A stretch of 9,489 nucleotides of DNA from Bacteroides sp. (GTDB lineage: Bacteria > Bacteroidota > Bacteroidia > Bacteroidales > Bacteroidaceae): contig JAJPZL010000460.1 of the NCBI GenBank assembly GCA_021204375.1, forward strand, positions 1 to 9,489, written 5' to 3'. Numbering within the stretch: position 1 is the stretch's first letter; each line of letters starts with the position of its first letter. A model generated the notes under the pieces. That model saw only the letters and a program-made list of their open reading frames with translations, did not search any database and was not told where the DNA came from. Shown piece after piece: positions 6,040 through 9,489 of this stretch. Made by a program: the position numbers and the translations under genes.

Positions 6040-6357
6040 ATGTACGCAATTGTAGAAATCAACGGTCAGCAGTTCAAAGCTGAGGCCGGAAAAAGAGTTT
6101 TTGTTCACCACATACAGAATGCAGAAGATGGTGCTACAGTAGAGTTTGACAAAGTATTACTGGTAGACAAAGACGGAGCCATCACGATCGGTGCCCCGGT
6201 TGTAGAGGAAGCAAAAGTGGTTTGTGAAGTAAATACCAGCCTGGTAAAAGGTGATAAAGTCCTTATTTTCCACAAGAAAAGAAGAAAAGGATACAGAAAG
6301 CTGAATGGACACCGTCAGCAGCTCACAGAGTTAAACATTAAAGAAGTTATAGCTTAA
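6040..6357 (+). CDS. rplU: 50S ribosomal protein L21
   Basis: 105 aa, normal for L21. The N-terminus [13 protein letters not shown] is the hallmark L21 start, followed by the beta-barrel core ([14 protein letters not shown]). The basic C-terminus [16 protein letters not shown] is the conserved 23S rRNA-binding segment. L21 sits on the solvent side of the large subunit and contacts 23S rRNA and L20. First gene of a two-gene operon with rpmA, 21 bases apart, the standard bacterial order. The start is fixed by the conserved N-terminus. The upstream bases are A/T-rich (ATTATAACAG) with no Shine-Dalgarno, as usual in this phylum. Confidence 0.98.
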   Translation: MYAIVEINGQQFKAEAGKRVFVHHIQNAEDGATVEFDKVLLVDKDGAITIGAPVVEEAKVVCEVNTSLVKGDKVLIFHKKRRKGYRKLNGHRQQLTELNIKEVIA

Positions 6358-6378
6358 TCAATTTAAATTTAAGAAGAA

Positions 6379-6645
6379 ATGGCACATAAGAAAGGCGTCG
6401 GTAGTTCTAAGAACGGCCGCGAATCAGAAAGCAAACGATTAGGCGTAAAGATATACGGAGGCCAGGCTTGTAAAGCCGGTAATATCATCGTACGTCAGAG
6501 AGGTACTCAGCACCATCCGGGTAAGAACATCGGTATGGGTAAAGACCACACTCTTTATGCTTTGGTAGAAGGAACTGTACAGTTCAAAAAAGGAAGAGAA
6601 AACAAATCGTATGTATCTGTAGAACCTGCAAAGGCGGATGCATAA
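6379..6645 (+). CDS. rpmA: 50S ribosomal protein L27
   Basis: 88 aa, full length. It begins [16 protein letters not shown], the canonical mature L27 N-terminus, which reaches towards the peptidyl transferase centre and helps place tRNA ends. The Firmicutes-type N-terminal extension that needs Prp cleavage is absent. [17 protein letters not shown] and [14 protein letters not shown] are the conserved core blocks. Co-transcribed with rplU across a 21-base gap. The operon ends at the terminator at 6661-6705, 15 bases after the stop. Confidence 0.98.
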   Translation: MAHKKGVGSSKNGRESESKRLGVKIYGGQACKAGNIIVRQRGTQHHPGKNIGMGKDHTLYALVEGTVQFKKGRENKSYVSVEPAKADA

Positions 6646-6660
6646 TTATTTGTTCAGATA

Positions 6661-6705
6661 AAAAAGAAAGGAGATGATAGCGGTGCTGCATCTCCTTTCT
6701 TTTTT
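6661..6705 (+). terminator. Intrinsic terminator of rplU-rpmA
   Basis: AAAAAGAAAGGAGATG (6661-6676) pairs perfectly with CATCTCCTTTCTTTTT (6689-6704) over 16 bp around a 12-nt loop, and the stem ends in a T-run. The A-rich left side would give a T-run on the minus strand too, so it could work in both directions. Confidence 0.9.
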
Positions 6706-6737
6706 AGAGGCACCGCAGGTGTACCTGTAAATTTAAC

Positions 6738-6745
6738 TATCTTTG
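6738..6745 (+). promoter_or_regulatory. -7 element upstream of serS
   Basis: TATCTTTG matches TAnnTTTG, 29 bases before the serS ATG and after the rpmA terminator. No TTG at the usual -33 distance. It fits serS having its own start rather than reading through from rpmA. Confidence 0.4.
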
Positions 6746-6774
6746 TACCGGAAACATCCTAAAATTAATCAGCC

Positions 6775-8049
6775 ATGCTTACCATAAAACAAATAACCGA
6801 AAATACCCGGGAGGTGATCCGGGGACTGGAGAAAAAACATATTAAGAACCCGGAGGAGATGATCGCGAAAGTGATTGAAGCCAATGACAAACGCAGAACG
6901 ACTCAGAATAAACTGGATGCTAACCTGGCGGAAGTGAATGCACTGTCCAAAAGCATCGGACAGTTAATGAAAGAGGGTAAAAAAGAGGAAGCCAACGCTG
7001 CACGAGCTCAGGTAACAGCGATGAAAGAGCGTAATAAAGCCCTGGAAACAGCCATGAACAAGGCTACGGAAGAGCTGAATACACTGCTTTATACTATTCC
7101 GAATCTACCCCACAAATCGGTTCCCGAAGGCAAGGCAGCAGAAGATAATGTGATCGAAAAGAACGGAGGGACTCTCCCGGAACTGCCGGAAGGAGCTCTT
7201 CCCCACTGGGAACTGGCTAAAAAGTATGACCTGATCGACTTTGAACTGGGTGTAAAAATCACTGGGGCAGGTTTTCCCGTATATAAAGGGAAAGGTGCCC
7301 GCCTGCAACGTTCCCTGATTAATTTTTTCCTGGATGAAGCCCGCGATGCCGGTTATTTAGAGATACAACCTCCTTATATAGTAAATGCAACTTCCGGATA
7401 TGGAACCGGTAATTTACCGGATAAAGAGGGGCAGATGTACCACGCCACAGAAGATGACCTTTACCTGATCCCTACAGCCGAGGTACCGGTTACCAATATT
7501 TACCGGGATGTCATTCTGGAGGAGCAGAACCTGCCTGTCAAAAACTGTGCCTATTCTGCCTGTTTCCGTAGGGAAGCCGGTTCGTACGGAAAAGATGTGC
7601 GGGGGCTGAATCGCCTGCATCAGTTTGATAAAGTAGAGATTGTACGGATCGATACGCCGGAGCACTCTTACCGGTCTCTCGAAGAGATGGTTGCTTATGT
7701 GAAGTCACTGGTGACCAAACTGGGTCTCCCCTACCGGATCCTCCGTCTTTGCGGAGGCGATATGAGTTTTACTTCTGCCCTCACTTTTGATTTTGAGGTA
7801 TACTCAGCTGCTCAGGAGCGTTGGCTGGAGGTGAGTTCTGTCTCCAACTTTGAAACATTCCAGGCCAACCGGCTGAAATGCCGGTACCGTGACAGCGATA
7901 AAAAGATACAGCTTTGCCATACGCTCAATGGCTCGGCGCTGGCCCTGCCGCGTATTCTGGCTGCCCTGCTGGAAAATAACCAGACCCCGGAGGGGATCCG
8001 GATCCCTGAAGTTCTGGTTCCCTATTGCAGATTCGACCGGATCAGTTAA
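6775..8049 (+). CDS. serS: Seryl-tRNA synthetase (class II)
   Basis: 424 aa, normal length. It charges tRNA-Ser with serine using ATP in the cytosol and also loads tRNA-Sec where present. Residues about 25-105 form the charged, heptad-rich antiparallel coiled coil (K-R-R-T-T-Q-N-K-L-D onward) that grips the long variable arm of tRNA-Ser. The class II catalytic core follows. T234-A-E-V-P is the serine-binding TxE motif. Motif 2 is F264-R-R-E-A-G-S with R280-L-H-Q-F. Motif 3 is the L384-N-G-S-A-L-A-L-P-R393 block, ending in the ATP-contacting Arg. F-E-V-Y-S-A-A-Q-E-R-W-L-E-V-S-S-V-S-N-F is the conserved E-V-S-S serine pocket. All key residues are present. Bounded by a terminator on each side, so it is probably transcribed alone. 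Confidence 0.98.
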   Translation: MLTIKQITENTREVIRGLEKKHIKNPEEMIAKVIEANDKRRTTQNKLDANLAEVNALSKSIGQLMKEGKKEEANAARAQVTAMKERNKALETAMNKATEELNTLLYTIPNLPHKSVPEGKAAEDNVIEKNGGTLPELPEGALPHWELAKKYDLIDFELGVKITGAGFPVYKGKGARLQRSLINFFLDEARDAGYLEIQPPYIVNATSGYGTGNLPDKEGQMYHATEDDLYLIPTAEVPVTNIYRDVILEEQNLPVKNCAYSACFRREAGSYGKDVRGLNRLHQFDKVEIVRIDTPEHSYRSLEEMVAYVKSLVTKLGLPYRILRLCGGDMSFTSALTFDFEVYSAAQERWLEVSSVSNFETFQANRLKCRYRDSDKKIQLCHTLNGSALALPRILAALLENNQTPEGIRIPEVLVPYCRFDRIS

Positions 8050-8067
8050 AAACAGATAACATACTTC

Positions 8068-8116
8068 AAAAGCAGCCGGTCAACTCCCGAGAGAGGCAAG
8101 GATCGGCTGCTTTTTT
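8068..8116 (+). terminator. Intrinsic terminator of serS
   Basis: AAAAGCAGCCGGTC (8068-8081) pairs with GATCGGCTGCTTTT (8101-8114) over 14 bp with one G-T pair, around a 19-nt loop, followed by a run of six T (8111-8116). It lies 18 bases after the stop codon. Confidence 0.92.
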
Positions 8117-8132
8117 CATTTTTAATGTCATT

Positions 8133-8173
8133 TTCGGACAATCCGTACACTTCTTACCCCTATCTTCGGACAA
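8133..8173 (+). repeat. Direct repeat TTCGGACAA upstream of the sugar transporter
   Basis: TTCGGACAA occurs at 8133-8141 and 8165-8173, 32 bases start to start, about three helical turns, so both copies would face the same side of DNA. The first copy also forms CGGA-CAA-TCCG (8135-8145). The position, between the serS terminator and the transporter ATG, fits a regulator site. No regulator gene is visible in the window. Confidence 0.3.
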
Positions 8174-8202
8174 AAACACCCCTTGCTTCCTATATTTTTC
8201 AC

Positions 8203-8216
8203 TATCTTTACCTTCG
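8203..8216 (+). promoter_or_regulatory. Possible -7 region of the sugar transporter gene
   Basis: TATCTTTA (8203-8210) and the overlapping TACCTTCG (8209-8216) each resemble TAnnTTTG with one mismatch. A TTG at 8183-8185 is 17 or 23 bases away from them, outside the usual 19-21. A weak call; a weak or activator-dependent promoter would fit. Confidence 0.25.
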
Positions 8217-8256
8217 AAATCGAATCTCTTAATTACTAAAAACAATTTGTTAACGT

Positions 8257-9489
8257 ATGAACACACCGAAACAACAAAGTTATCTTATTCCGATCTCTAT
8301 TGTCGGCGTTCTATTCTTTGCCATAGGATTTGCCCTGGGAATCAACGGGCTCCTGGTACCCTACCTGGAAAAACCTCTTCATATTAGTTCGGCAGAATCT
8401 TACCTGTTACTTACAGCTACCTTCCTGTCCTTTGTGATCTTTAGTTTCCCGGCCGGAATGCTGATCAAAAAGATCGGTTATAAAAAAACGATGGCTCTTT
8501 CGTTTGTCTTCTTTGCCGTCGGTCTCTACCTGTTTGTTCCGGCAGCCCGGGCAGCCAGTTTTCCCCTTTTTCTTATAGGCTCTTTTATCAGTGGTACGGG
8601 TAATACGCTTTTACAGGCTTCTGTAAATCCCTACGTTACGATCTGTGGCCCCATTGAGAAAGCCGCACAACGTATGTCTATCATGGGTATCCTCAATAAG
8701 GGGGGTTGGGCAGTGGCTCCTATCTTCCTGGCCCTTTTTATTTCAGACCTGCAGGTCAATATAGACCTGAATGATATTACTCTACCTTTCTATATTATTG
8801 TGGGGGTATTTATCTTACTGGGTATTTTCTCTTTTTTCTCCCCGCTCCCGGAAGTATGTGCCGAAGGAGAAGACGAAACCGCAGATACAAAAGGAGAAGG
8901 TTCACTGTTCCAGTTCCCCCACCTGCTACTGGGAGCATTTGCTCTCTTCCTCTATGTAGGGGTAGAGACCATCGCACTGGCTACACCGGTGGATTATGCG
9001 ACGACCCTGCAAAGCGAAGGAAAACTGATGAATTTTGGTTTTGCCTGGTTTGCCAACCCGGCTAATTACACCACCTTTACCGTATTAGCTATGTGGGCAG
9101 GCTATATCCTGGGAGCGATCCTGATGCCAAAGGTGATCTCCCAGAACACAGCGTTAAAAATATGTGCCTGGATCGGTACTGTATGTTCCCTGGTAGCGGT
9201 ATTGGTGCCCTCCTCTTATGGGATCTATTTCATTGCCCTGTTAGGTTTGGGTAACTCTTTACTGTGGGGTCCTATCTGGGCACTGGCCATGCAGCATCTG
9301 GGTAATTTCACCAAAGCCGGTGGTTCGTTGCTAACCATGGCAATTGTAGGGGGCGCCCTTATCCCTCTCCTGTTCGGATGGTGTAAAGACCTCTTCGGAG
9401 ATATTCAACAAGCTTACCTCATCTGTTTCCCGATGTACCTCTTTATTCTTTATTATGCTTATATGGGGTATAAAGTTGGATTGAAGAAG
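8257..9489 (+). CDS. FucP/GluP-like sugar MFS transporter, 3' end cut by the window
   Basis: ATG at 8257 opens a frame of 411 codons with no stop to the last base of the window. Inner-membrane major facilitator protein with about 12 hydrophobic helices and a charged central loop at 200-216 (A-E-G-E-D-E-T-A-D). Family marks of the fucose/glucose-galactose permeases: F-F-A-I-G-F-A-L-G-I-N-G-L-L-V-P-Y-L (20-37), F-P-A-G-M-L-I-K-K-I-G-Y-K-K (64-77, the loop 2-3 motif), L-Q-A-S-V-N-P-Y-V-T (119-128), G-V-E (235-237) and M-A-I-V-G-G-A-L-I-P (361-370). Likely imports a hexose with protons; the substrate cannot be read from sequence. The positions matching the proton-coupling acids of E. coli FucP (D46, E135) appear to be G31 and Q120 here. 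The end K-V-G-L-K-K reads like a natural C-terminus, so very little is missing. Upstream carries a direct repeat and only weak promoter boxes. Confidence 0.92.
   Translation, partial: MNTPKQQSYLIPISIVGVLFFAIGFALGINGLLVPYLEKPLHISSAESYLLLTATFLSFVIFSFPAGMLIKKIGYKKTMALSFVFFAVGLYLFVPAARAASFPLFLIGSFISGTGNTLLQASVNPYVTICGPIEKAAQRMSIMGILNKGGWAVAPIFLALFISDLQVNIDLNDITLPFYIIVGVFILLGIFSFFSPLPEVCAEGEDETADTKGEGSLFQFPHLLLGAFALFLYVGVETIALATPVDYATTLQSEGKLMNFGFAWFANPANYTTFTVLAMWAGYILGAILMPKVISQNTALKICAWIGTVCSLVAVLVPSSYGIYFIALLGLGNSLLWGPIWALAMQHLGNFTKAGGSLLTMAIVGGALIPLLFGWCKDLFGDIQQAYLICFPMYLFILYYAYMGYKVGLKK

Noticed and set aside
8025..8387. A 120-codon plus-strand frame spanning the serS end and the start of the transporter
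   Set aside because: It starts inside serS, runs through the serS terminator and overlaps the transporter start in another frame. No family features.
8771..9065. Two short plus-strand frames inside the transporter
   Set aside because: Both lie inside the FucP-like frame, whose membrane helices and family motifs are continuous through this region.
1..9489. Alternative genetic code with TGA as Trp
   Set aside because: It would explain the in-frame TGA at 88-90, but cvfB and the NlpC/P60 gene end in TGA at natural domain ends, and Trp is coded by TGG throughout.

Overview
The window looks like an ordinary chromosomal segment of a Bacteroidales bacterium, probably close to Parabacteroides/Tannerellaceae; the family-level placement is a guess. 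Three things point there. The start sites lack clear Shine-Dalgarno sequences and are A-rich. Several genes are preceded by the Bacteroidetes-type promoter (TTTG or TTG near -33, TAnnTTTG near -7). The gene set is typical: an S1-domain CvfB protein, a secreted M16 protease, an NlpC/P60 lipoprotein, L21-L27, SerRS and a FucP/GluP-like sugar permease. TGA acts as a stop here, because cvfB and the NlpC/P60 gene both end in it.

Layout. Positions 1-1233 are on the minus strand: a small BamE/SmpA-like lipoprotein gene interrupted by an in-frame TGA, then cvfB. A divergent intergenic region (1234-1493) separates cvfB from a 941-aa M16 metalloprotease on the plus strand (1494-4319). Next comes about 1 kb without a convincing gene (4320-5357). 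It is filled with small hairpins and contains a roughly 235-bp imperfect palindrome built of two inverted, diverged copies of one multi-module repeat, reminiscent of REP/BIME elements. That stretch ends in a strong terminator-like hairpin just before the NlpC/P60 lipoprotein gene (5358-5873).

The right third is housekeeping: a consensus promoter and structured leader, rplU-rpmA as a two-gene operon closed by a 16-bp terminator, serS with its own -7 element and terminator, and a sugar MFS transporter gene (8257 to the window edge). The transporter frame is open for 411 codons to the last base, so only the stop and perhaps a few codons are missing.

The genes do not form one pathway. The left side is envelope and secreted functions plus an RNA-binding protein; the right side is translation followed by sugar uptake. 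I found no convincing undescribed defence, mobile or biosynthetic system. The items most worth a second look are the TGA at the conserved Trp of the lipoprotein gene, the inverted repeat array, and the terminator that lacks an obvious upstream gene.
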